Part shown: piece after piece, positions 1-6,294 of the stretch
Numbering within the stretch: the first letter of the stretch is position 1
How the letters are laid out: each line of letters starts with the position of its first letter
NCBI GenBank assembly: GCA_001602885.1
Contig: LUZH01000259.1
Span: 1-8,690, forward strand
Length of the DNA stretch: 8,690 nt
Origin: Bacteroidales bacterium Bact_16
GTDB lineage: Bacteria; Bacteroidota; Bacteroidia; Bacteroidales; UBA932
Direction: 5' to 3'
The notes under the pieces: model-generated
Told to the model about the DNA's origin: nothing
Databases searched by the model: none
The model's input: only the letters and a program-made list of their open reading frames with translations
Made by a program: the position numbers and the translations under genes

Positions 1-773
1 ACGCGGACGTGGTCCAGATGGAGGCCGAGCTGGCCGACCGGCAGTATGACCGGATCAATACCATCAACGAATACGAGCAGCAGAAGCTCACCCTCGCCGA
101 CCTGATGTTCTGGCCGGCGGACGAGGAGCTGGAGATTGCGGTACCGGCCGACTCCGCCGTCGCCGACCTGCTGGGCGAGAGCGCGGACGAAGTCGTGGGC
201 TTTGCCCTCGTGAACAACCCTGCTGTAAAGATTGCCGACTGGAAGGCGCAGAACGCCAAGTTGGAACTCAGGACGGCCAAGGGTCAGCTGCTCCCGAGCC
301 TGAGCCTGAGCGCCGGCTGGGGAACGGACGTGATTGATGGGACCGATCCCTTCTGGACCCAGTTCTCCAAGAGCATGGGTGAGCACGTGCAGCTCTCGAT
401 CTCCGTCCCCATCTGGGACCGGCTGAGCCGGCAGACGAAAGTGGCCACGAAGCGGAACGCCTACAAGCGGGCCACGGCCGAGCTGGACCAGAAGCGCCGC
501 GAGGTGGAGACCGAGGTCCGCAAGGCCATCCAGGACCGGGACGGCAGCGCCGCCGCCTGGCTGCAGGCACAAAGAAAGGCTGAGGTGCAGACCGAAGCCT
601 ATCACCTCAACCTCAAGAAACTGGAGCAGGGACTCATTTCCCCGCTGGAATTCCAGACTGCCAGCAACAATTATCTCAAGGCGCAGGCCGACGAGATGGG
701 CTCGCAGTTCAAGTATCTGATCAAGCAGGCCGTCGTAAAGTATTACAACGGGGTTGATTATCTCAACCAGTAG
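1..773 (+). CDS. TolC-family outer-membrane efflux protein, 5' end missing
   Basis: This is the C-terminal part (about 256 codons) of an outer-membrane efflux channel, the exit duct of a tripartite exporter. The frame is open to the left edge, so the true start lies outside the window; the GTG at position 9 is an internal valine codon. The visible protein begins near the end of the first OEP repeat (a helical stretch ending in LTLADLMFWP, then a hydrophilic linker). The second repeat follows: NPAVKIADW helix start (about 213-240), beta strand LLPSLSLSAGWG (about 289-324), strand LSISVPIWD (about 393-419), then a long alpha-helical coiled coil to the end with the typical GLISPLEFQTASNNYLKAQ segment. 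It ends in TAG at 771-773. The adaptor and permease that would partner it lie on the same strand 4.2 kb downstream, separated by two reverse-strand genes. Family assignment is secure; the substrate is unknown. Confidence 0.9.
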   Translation, partial: ADVVQMEAELADRQYDRINTINEYEQQKLTLADLMFWPADEELEIAVPADSAVADLLGESADEVVGFALVNNPAVKIADWKAQNAKLELRTAKGQLLPSLSLSAGWGTDVIDGTDPFWTQFSKSMGEHVQLSISVPIWDRLSRQTKVATKRNAYKRATAELDQKRREVETEVRKAIQDRDGSAAAWLQAQRKAEVQTEAYHLNLKKLEQGLISPLEFQTASNNYLKAQADEMGSQFKYLIKQAVVKYYNGVDYLNQ

Positions 774-776
774 CGC

Positions 777-1877
777 CTACTTGTAAATCTCAGCAAGCTT
801 TGCCTTCAGGTCGTCGCCCCGGAGTCCGCGGGCGACGACCGTGCCTTCCGGATCCACCAGGATGTTGTCCGGAATGGCCTGGACGCCATAGACCTGGGAA
901 GCCACGGTCTTCCAGCGCTTCAGGTCGGAAAGGTGGATCCAGGGCATCTCCCAGTCTTTGATGGCCCGCACCCAGGCCTCTTTGTCCTGGTCGAAGGACA
1001 GGCCCACGATCTCGAAGCCCTTGTCGTGATAGGCCTTGTAGGCCTCGACCACGTTGGGCATCTCTTCGTGGCAAGGGCCGCACCAGGAAGCCCAGAAATC
1101 GACGAGCACCCAGTTGCCCCGGCCGAGGTATTCGCTCAGCTTGTGGACGTTGCCGTCCGGGTCGGGCTCTTCCAGGTCCTGGAATTTCTGGCCGACGACC
1201 GCCTGCGCCCGCTCCTGCATCGCTTTCATTTCCGCTTCCTCTTCATCGATCTTCTTCATCAGGTCCTGGACATACGGATGCCGGGCGAAGGGGGAGTCGC
1301 CCTGGAGGATCTCGCGGAACTTGTCCACCCCGTTCAGCCGGACCACCTGCTTGGCGAATGCGACCGGCAGGAGATTGTCCATGTTCTCCTCGAGTTTGCC
1401 CTTGAGTTCTTCCCGGTAGGCGTTGACGGCGGCGCGGTATTTCTCGATGAACGCCGGAGCTTCCTCTACGGTGAGCGATTCGAACTGGTCGCCCAGGCGG
1501 CCCAGTTCGCGCTCCTTCTCCGACATCCAGAGGTCACATTCCGTCACCTTCGTATTGAGTTCGGAGCCGGACAGCGTGTTGTCCGACAGGTCGATCGTCA
1601 CGGGCTCGCCGTCGTTGATGAGCAGGGTCCACCAGTTGGACCCGTCGAGATTGACCGACAGGAAGGCGTCTTTCGGCGCCTTGCCGCGGATCCGGAAGGT
1701 ACCGGCCTCGACGGTGGCGCTGTCGATGCGCGCGGCGCTGATCTGGTCGATCAGATAGACGGTCTTCCCGTCTGCCGGCGCGTTGGCGCCGGAAATGTCG
1801 TACTTCGCCAGGTTGCCGGAGCAGGCGACTGCCCCGATAGCGGCAAAAGCCAGGGAAATGTAGGATAACTTTTTCAT
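777..1877 (-). CDS. TlpA-like thioredoxin-fold lipoprotein with DUF4369-type N-terminal domain
   Basis: A 366-residue exported thiol-disulfide protein. The N-terminus is a lipoprotein signal peptide (MKKLSYISLAFAAIGAVAC) with lipobox AVAC and lipidated Cys19. Residues about 25-120 resemble the beta-rich DUF4369 domain common before Bacteroidota TlpA domains (KTVYLIDQ, then a GTFRIRGKAP strand). A charged helical linker covers about 120-230. The C-terminal thioredoxin fold has the active site WCGPC at 265-269 and the expected cis-proline at Pro336 (QAIPDNI). Such proteins act in the periplasm or on its facing membrane as reductases or isomerases; the partner is unknown. The residues after Cys19 (SGNLAK) lack the acidic surface-export signal known in Bacteroidetes, so a periplasm-facing position is more likely. 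The start follows the upstream gene by 18 bp, so the two are probably co-transcribed. Its TAG stop is 3 bp from the stop of the convergent TolC gene. Confidence 0.92.
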   Translation of the reverse strand: MKKLSYISLAFAAIGAVACSGNLAKYDISGANAPADGKTVYLIDQISAARIDSATVEAGTFRIRGKAPKDAFLSVNLDGSNWWTLLINDGEPVTIDLSDNTLSGSELNTKVTECDLWMSEKERELGRLGDQFESLTVEEAPAFIEKYRAAVNAYREELKGKLEENMDNLLPVAFAKQVVRLNGVDKFREILQGDSPFARHPYVQDLMKKIDEEEAEMKAMQERAQAVVGQKFQDLEEPDPDGNVHKLSEYLGRGNWVLVDFWASWCGPCHEEMPNVVEAYKAYHDKGFEIVGLSFDQDKEAWVRAIKDWEMPWIHLSDLKRWKTVASQVYGVQAIPDNILVDPEGTVVARGLRGDDLKAKLAEIYK

Positions 1878-1895
1878 ATAACGTTGATTAGGTAA

Positions 1896-4775
1896 TTACC
1901 AAAGCATGTTCCAGGCGGCGTCCTGGGCGCGCTGGCTGTGGACCGCGTTCATCTTGCCGAAGTTCCACTTGACGCCGAAGAGGATGTAGCGGCCCAGGAC
2001 CAGCCGGTAGCTGTCCTCCACGTAGTTGGCCGCGACGGTGTGCGAAAGGCTGCGGGTCTGGTTGAGGATGTCGTGGGCGGTGATGCTCAGGTTGAAGGCA
2101 CCGATGTTCTTGGAGATGGAGGCGTTCCACTGCCATTCCGGCTGTCCGAATCCGGCGGTGTAGCCTCTGTAGGAGACATACGAAAGGTCGGAATTGAGCT
2201 CGAAATCGTGCTTCGTCGTGTAGGTGCCGTGCGCCGACAGCTCGGTCCGCAGCGTGTTGCGGTCCAGGTCGAGCTTGGGTGCGTAGCGGGTGATGTAGCC
2301 CGAGGCCGCGGCCGTCAGGTCGAAAGAGAACCGCTCCTGGTTGTATTTGACGGAGACCGATGCGTAGGGCTCCAGCGTGCGGGTCATGTACTCGGCGAAG
2401 CCGCTCTTGCCGCCGTAGAAACGGTCGCCGGAGGCGTCGCCCCAGAAATCCGCCATGAAGGCGCTGTAGTTGAAGTCCTCCTTGTCCGGCGTGACGACGG
2501 TGCCATGGGCCAGGTAGCTGGCCGCGGAATTGTAGTCCAGGTAGCCGTATAAGTTCAGGCTCCAGATCTTCTTCGCGTCGAGCGGCGTGGTGAAACTGAA
2601 GTAGGACCACAGGTCGACCGAGGGCTTGCGGGCGTTGACGGGAAGCCGGTAAAGGATGCCGTTTGCATCGTACCATTGCGCTTCCGTGAGAGGGCGGGTA
2701 CGCATGGCGCCGGAGATGGAAAGCATCAGCGTGCGGAACTTCTCGCGGTTGTTGCGCCGCCAGTCCAGGCTGAAATACGTATAGGTGAACGGCTTCAGAT
2801 AGATGTTGCCCAGGCTCAGGCGGGCGGGGTCGCTGATGTTGAGGGCGGGGAGCATCCGGCTGTTGCCCGGTTTGGTGCTGCGGGCGTTGATGTCGAGGTT
2901 AAGCCGGTTGCTGCCCCAGCTGTGCTCGAATTCGAGTTCGGGCATCACGAACCAGTTCCATTCGTTCTGGCCCGTCAGGCTTTCGTTGCCGTAGGTCCGG
3001 GCTTTGGATTCGTCGAGGACGCCGTCCGCCTCCACGCCTAGCATGATCCAGGTGTTGTCGCTGAAAGAATACTGGCTGCCCAGACCGTAGCTCTGGTTCA
3101 GGTAGCGCCGTTCGACGGAGGTGGAGAGCGCGTCGTTGTGCCCCAGCGCGTCGAAGGCGTTGCGGGCGTTGCGGCCGCGTTCGAGCGTGACGCCCGCATC
3201 TGCGTTGACGGTCCATTTTTCGGTCAGCGGTTCGACATAGCGGATGCCGCCTCCCACGAGGGCCGAGCGGCTGTCGGTGTCGTAGCGCATCGTGCGGTTG
3301 TCCTGACCGCCGGCCATCTGCAGGACCGTGTTCTCGTCGGAGGCACCGGCGCCCTGGTTGTAGTTGCCGCGCAGGTTCAGGCGGAGATTGCGCTTTTTCT
3401 TGCCGCCCAGGTCCCGGAACGAGATCCTGAACCGCATGCTCGCGTCCCGGTCGGCCTGCTGGCCATGGGACCGGGTCTCGGACTGGTTGACCAGCGCGTC
3501 CGCACGGCGGGTCTGCGCGCTGGCGGTCTGGTCCGTCTCGCTGCGCTCGTAGCGGAAGGAAGACTCGAACTGGAATGTGACCTTGCCCTGCTCCTTCTTG
3601 AGTTCGAGGTCCGCGGTGTATTTGTTGCCGATGCGCTTCCCGGTCCGGGTGTCGTCGGACAGCAGGTCGCCGCCCTCCTGTGAGGTCGTGCGGGATGTTT
3701 TCGTGCCGGAGTCTGTATCCGAGAAGGTATAGCCGGCGCTGACCGTGCTCTCGACGTTCTTGATGCGGCTGGTGTTGAGGTTGAGGCCCAGCTGGTAGGC
3801 CGTGGAGAGGCCCTGGTTGAGTAAGACGGCGTCGCCCGAATCGTCGGACATCACGGCGACGAGGTTGCTCTCGTCCACGTTCTGGGCATTGCCGATGACG
3901 GTCAGCTGGTCCTTCTCCGTGTAGGCGGAGGCGAGCAGGTTGCCGGCGAACAGCGGGCCGCGGTCCTGCCGCAGGACGGCGTCTTCGTCGTGCTTGAGCG
4001 TCGTGCCGCCTTTCAGGCCGACGTTGCCGAACCAGCCTTTCTCATACTCTTTCTTCAGCGCGACGTCCAGCACCTTCTCGCGTTCGCCGGTCTTGATGCC
4101 GGTGTCCCGGGTCTCCTCCGATTCGCGGTCGATCACGCGGATCTTGTCCACCACGGCGGCGGGGAGGTTGTTGAGGGCGGCGCTCTGGTCGTTGAAGAAG
4201 AAGGTGCGGCCGCCGACGGTCAGCTTGTCGATCTCCTCGCCGTTGAATTTCACCTTGCCGTCATCGGTGATCTCCATGCCGGGCATCCGCCGCAACAGGT
4301 CTTTCAGCATCGCGTTGGCGCCTACGCGGAAGGAGGAGGCGTTGAACTCCACCGTGTCCTTCTTGATTACGATCGGATTGCCGATGTCGGAGACCGTGGC
4401 CGCCTGGAGGAAATATTCGTCCGGCTGCAGCCGGATGGTGCCGAGGTCCACCTCTTCCTGCCGGAAGTAGCGCTCTTTGACGAAGGGCTTGTAGCCCATC
4501 ATCTCCACGTGGAAGGTGTAGTTGCCGAACGGCACTTCATCGAGCTTGGCGGCGCCTTTCGCGTCGGTCAGGGTGAAATTGGTGATGGTGGTGTCCTTGG
4601 CGGGAACGACATAGACGGAGGCGAAGGAGATGGGCTCCTGCGTGAGGGAATCAAGTACCGTCGTCTTGATCTCGGACATCCGTCCGTTCGTGAGGTTGTC
4701 GTTGAAGATGAATACCTGCGCCTGTAGGGAAGTACAGAGGGCAAGCAACACCAGAGAGAGAGAAAGTCTAGTCAT
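1896..4775 (-). CDS. TonB-dependent-receptor-like outer-membrane beta-barrel protein
   Basis: A 959-residue outer-membrane protein. The ATG at 4773-4775 is chosen because it opens directly into a signal peptide (MTRLSLSLVLLALCTSLQAQ); the frame continues 17 codons to an ATG at 4826, but that extension would precede the signal peptide and cover a putative promoter. Residues about 36-116 form a CarboxypepD_reg-like beta-sandwich (EPISFASVYV, GNYTFHVEMMGYKPF). Residues about 130-235 form a plug-like domain (KDTVEFNASSFRVGANAMLKDLLRRMPGM, in part; LNNLPAAVVDKIRVID). The rest is rich in alternating aromatic/polar strands typical of the OMP_b-brl_3 barrel family, with SLGNIYLKPFTYTYFSLDW matching its conserved 'GN..LKP' region. 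A barrel strand ends at KWNF and is followed by a 20-residue tail ending NMLW. No TonB box is obvious, so TonB-driven import is not proven. It is first of a two-gene unit with the TlpA-like lipoprotein and diverges from the efflux operon. Its ligand is unknown. Confidence 0.9.
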   Translation of the reverse strand: MTRLSLSLVLLALCTSLQAQVFIFNDNLTNGRMSEIKTTVLDSLTQEPISFASVYVVPAKDTTITNFTLTDAKGAAKLDEVPFGNYTFHVEMMGYKPFVKERYFRQEEVDLGTIRLQPDEYFLQAATVSDIGNPIVIKKDTVEFNASSFRVGANAMLKDLLRRMPGMEITDDGKVKFNGEEIDKLTVGGRTFFFNDQSAALNNLPAAVVDKIRVIDRESEETRDTGIKTGEREKVLDVALKKEYEKGWFGNVGLKGGTTLKHDEDAVLRQDRGPLFAGNLLASAYTEKDQLTVIGNAQNVDESNLVAVMSDDSGDAVLLNQGLSTAYQLGLNLNTSRIKNVESTVSAGYTFSDTDSGTKTSRTTSQEGGDLLSDDTRTGKRIGNKYTADLELKKEQGKVTFQFESSFRYERSETDQTASAQTRRADALVNQSETRSHGQQADRDASMRFRISFRDLGGKKKRNLRLNLRGNYNQGAGASDENTVLQMAGGQDNRTMRYDTDSRSALVGGGIRYVEPLTEKWTVNADAGVTLERGRNARNAFDALGHNDALSTSVERRYLNQSYGLGSQYSFSDNTWIMLGVEADGVLDESKARTYGNESLTGQNEWNWFVMPELEFEHSWGSNRLNLDINARSTKPGNSRMLPALNISDPARLSLGNIYLKPFTYTYFSLDWRRNNREKFRTLMLSISGAMRTRPLTEAQWYDANGILYRLPVNARKPSVDLWSYFSFTTPLDAKKIWSLNLYGYLDYNSAASYLAHGTVVTPDKEDFNYSAFMADFWGDASGDRFYGGKSGFAEYMTRTLEPYASVSVKYNQERFSFDLTAAASGYITRYAPKLDLDRNTLRTELSAHGTYTTKHDFELNSDLSYVSYRGYTAGFGQPEWQWNASISKNIGAFNLSITAHDILNQTRSLSHTVAANYVEDSYRLVLGRYILFGVKWNFGKMNAVHSQRAQDAAWNMLW

Positions 4776-4806
4776 TGTAAGTTTTGAGTTAGAGCCGCAG
4801 GTTCGC

Positions 4807-4823
4807 CACAATGTCCGTGCCAG
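4807..4823 (-). promoter_or_regulatory. Candidate sigma-54 promoter for the beta-barrel/TlpA unit
   Basis: Read on the minus strand this is CTGGCACG-GACA-TTGTG. The first eight bases match the sigma-54 -24 consensus YTGGCACG exactly. The -12 element has TTGT where TTGCW is expected, at the correct spacing of four bases. The implied transcript start is near 4796, leaving a leader of about 21 nt before the ATG at 4775. No Bacteroidetes primary-sigma promoter (TTTG / TAnnTTTG) is evident on this strand. The missing C at -12, usually well conserved, is the main reason for doubt. Confidence 0.5.
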
Positions 4824-4868
4824 CATCCGGCATTTCCAGACCGACTCTTAATTTTTTTCGGAATTCGA

Positions 4869-4921
4869 TGTAAAACGGTTTACAGCAAGTGTAAAGTCTT
4901 TACACTTTTTACACTTTTACA
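4869..4921. promoter_or_regulatory. Cluster of TGTAAA/TTTACA hexamers, candidate activator binding sites
   Basis: Six copies of one hexamer lie in 53 bp: TGTAAA at 4869 and 4890, and its complement TTTACA at 4879, 4899, 4908 and 4916 (start positions). The first pair forms the near-palindrome TGTAAAACGGTTTACA (4869-4884). The second lies inside a perfect palindrome with 10-bp arms AAGTGTAAAG (4887-4896) and CTTTACACTT (4898-4907) around one base. The last two copies are extra direct repeats. Successive starts are 8-11 bp apart, close to one helical turn. The two dyads are centred 80 and 101 bp upstream of the predicted leftward start and 111 and 91 bp upstream of the rightward one, as expected for tandem enhancer sites of a sigma-54 activator. 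A repressor or two-component regulator operator would look similar. Confidence 0.6.
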
Positions 4922-4924
4922 GGA

Positions 4925-4955
4925 TTTGATAATCTGTTGGTAGTCAGTAATTTAT
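4925..4955 (+). promoter_or_regulatory. Weak alternative primary-sigma (Bacteroidetes-type) promoter
   Basis: TTTG at 4925-4928 is followed after 19 bases by TAATTTAT at 4948-4955, which partly matches the Bacteroidetes -33 TTTG / -7 TAnnTTTG pattern: the last two bases of the -7 box differ. It would start transcription near 4960-4965, upstream of the adaptor gene. It overlaps the start of the sigma-54-like site, so it is offered as a competing or additional promoter. In AT-rich DNA such a match can arise by chance. Confidence 0.25.
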
Positions 4956-4960
4956 GTGTT

Positions 4961-4977
4961 TTGGCACGGGCTGTGTT
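4961..4977 (+). promoter_or_regulatory. Candidate sigma-54 promoter for the adaptor/permease operon
   Basis: The sequence is TTGGCACG-GGCT-GTGTT. The first eight bases match the sigma-54 -24 consensus YTGGCACG exactly; the -12 element, GTGTT against TTGCW, is degenerate and again has T in place of the C. It shares TGGCACGG and the TGT of the -12 region with the opposite-strand site at 4807-4823. The implied transcript start is near 4988, giving a leader of about 36 nt to the ATG at 5024, which is A-rich and has no Shine-Dalgarno motif, as is usual in Bacteroidota. Confidence 0.45.
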
Positions 4978-5023
4978 CGGTCTGAGTCAAACAAATTTGA
5001 ATAATAATAAAACAAACAAGAAT

Positions 5024-6280
5024 ATGGACAAGATCATCGAAAAGAAAACCGGTTGGAAAGTTGCTTTCACGAAGAAGGCTCTCCCTTATTGGCTGGGCGC
5101 CCTGCTCCTCGCTTTTGTCGTGTACCTGATTGCACGGCCCAACAACAAGACGCTCCGCGTGGACGGCGAATCCCTGACCGTCTCGAGCGCCGTGAAAGGG
5201 GAGTTCAACGACTACATCCGCATCAGCGGCCGCGTGCAGCCAATGACGACCATCCAGCTTAGCCCGCAGGAGGGCGGCATCGTGGAGAAGATCCTCATCG
5301 AGGAAGGCTCCCCGGTCAAGGCCGGCGACGCCATCCTGGTGCTGACCAACGACAACCTCGACATGCAGATCCTCAACGCCGAGGCCGACCTGGCCGAGAA
5401 GGAGAACATCCAGCGCAACACGCAGATCTCGATGGAGCAGCAGAAGCTGGACGTTCGCCAGAACGTGCTGGAATACAGCATCCAGGTGGAGCGCCTGCGC
5501 CGTGCCTACGAGCAGCAGAAGGCCCTCTATGCCGACAAGCTCATCGCGAAAGAAGAATACCTCAAGGCCGAGGAGGATTACCGCCTGGCCCAGCAGAAAT
5601 ACCAGCTGCTCTGCGAGCGCTCCGTCCAGGACAGCCTCTACCGCAGCACCCAGGTCGCCCGCATGGAGGAGAGCCTCGAGAGCATGCTCCTCAACATGCA
5701 GATGATCCGCAAGCGCAAGAGCAACCTCATCGTCAAGGCGCCGATCGACGGCGAACTCGGTCTGCTGGACGTGGTCCTCGGCCAGAGCATCGAGAGCGGC
5801 AGGAAGATCGGTCAGATCAACTCCGTGGGCACCTACAAGGTGGAGGCGCAGATCGACGAGCACTACATCGACCGCGTCGTGGCGGGCCTGGAGGCCACGT
5901 TCGAGCGCCAGGGCGAGACCTTCTCCACGTCCATCCGCAAGGTCTATCCGGAAGTGCGCGAGGGCAAGTTCAAGGCCGACTTCAAGTTCGACGGCGAGCA
6001 GCCGGACAACATCCGCGCCGGCCAGACCTACTACCTCAACCTCCAGCTCGGCCAGCCCGAGGAGGCCGTGATCATCCCGCGCGGCACCTTCTACCAGAAG
6101 ACCGGCGGCAAGTGGATCTATGTGGTCAGCAAGGAGGGCAACAAGGCCGTCAAGCGCGAGATCCGCATCGGCCGCCAGAACCCGCAGTACTATGAGGTCC
6201 TGGAAGGCCTGGCGCCGGGCGAGAAGGTCATCACCTCCGGCTACGAAACCTTCGGTGACAGTGACGTGTTGGTCTTCTAA
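5024..6280 (+). CDS. HlyD/RND-type periplasmic adaptor (membrane fusion protein)
   Basis: A 418-residue adaptor that would link an inner-membrane transporter to a TolC-like channel. The ATG at 5024 (MDKIIEKKTGW) is preferred because it follows an A-rich leader typical of the phylum and gives a short cytoplasmic tail before the membrane segment at about 19-37 (ALPYWLGALLLAFVVYLIA). An upstream GTG at 4937 in the same frame would start inside the putative promoter. Lipoyl-like half-motifs are at about 67-110 (RVQPMTTIQLSPQEGGIVEK, EGSPVKAGDAIL) and 235-255 (LIVKAPIDGELGLL). Between them, about 110-232, lies a long heptad-like coiled-coil hairpin that would contact the channel. Beta-barrel and membrane-proximal domains follow, ending LAPGEKVITSGYETFGDSDVLVF in the usual MacA/RND-adaptor style. 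The permease follows after 14 bp, so an ABC (MacAB-like) exporter is likelier than an RND pump. Confidence 0.93.
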   Translation: MDKIIEKKTGWKVAFTKKALPYWLGALLLAFVVYLIARPNNKTLRVDGESLTVSSAVKGEFNDYIRISGRVQPMTTIQLSPQEGGIVEKILIEEGSPVKAGDAILVLTNDNLDMQILNAEADLAEKENIQRNTQISMEQQKLDVRQNVLEYSIQVERLRRAYEQQKALYADKLIAKEEYLKAEEDYRLAQQKYQLLCERSVQDSLYRSTQVARMEESLESMLLNMQMIRKRKSNLIVKAPIDGELGLLDVVLGQSIESGRKIGQINSVGTYKVEAQIDEHYIDRVVAGLEATFERQGETFSTSIRKVYPEVREGKFKADFKFDGEQPDNIRAGQTYYLNLQLGQPEEAVIIPRGTFYQKTGGKWIYVVSKEGNKAVKREIRIGRQNPQYYEVLEGLAPGEKVITSGYETFGDSDVLVF

Positions 6281-6294
6281 CGGAATTTGAGGCG

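Noticed and set aside
767..779. Hairpin AGTAG-CGC-CTACT as a terminator between the convergent genes
   Set aside because: The actual stem is only five pairs with a three-base loop, part of it is coding, and no T-run follows on either strand.
933..1868. A 311-codon plus-strand frame opposite the TlpA-like gene
   Set aside because: It is a shadow of a confidently assigned gene and shows no recognisable domain, signal peptide or leader. The same applies to the antisense frames across the barrel and adaptor genes.
4776..4826. Seventeen-codon N-terminal extension of the barrel protein from the ATG at 4826
   Set aside because: It would put a hydrophilic stretch before an intact signal peptide and lies over the candidate -24/-12 promoter, so it is most likely untranslated.
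4869..4884. LacI-family/cre-type operator
   Set aside because: The 16-bp site has TGTAAA/TTTACA arms, but the centre is ACGG rather than the two-base CG spacing of the 14-bp cre consensus, and the neighbouring dyad has a different centre.
4887..4921. Short CRISPR-like repeat array
   Set aside because: The repeat units are only 6-9 bp with 2-3 bp between them, far too short for CRISPR repeats and spacers.
4937..5023. GTG start for the adaptor, adding 29 residues
   Set aside because: The added residues overlap the promoter candidates, and the ATG at 5024 gives the normal short tail before the membrane segment.
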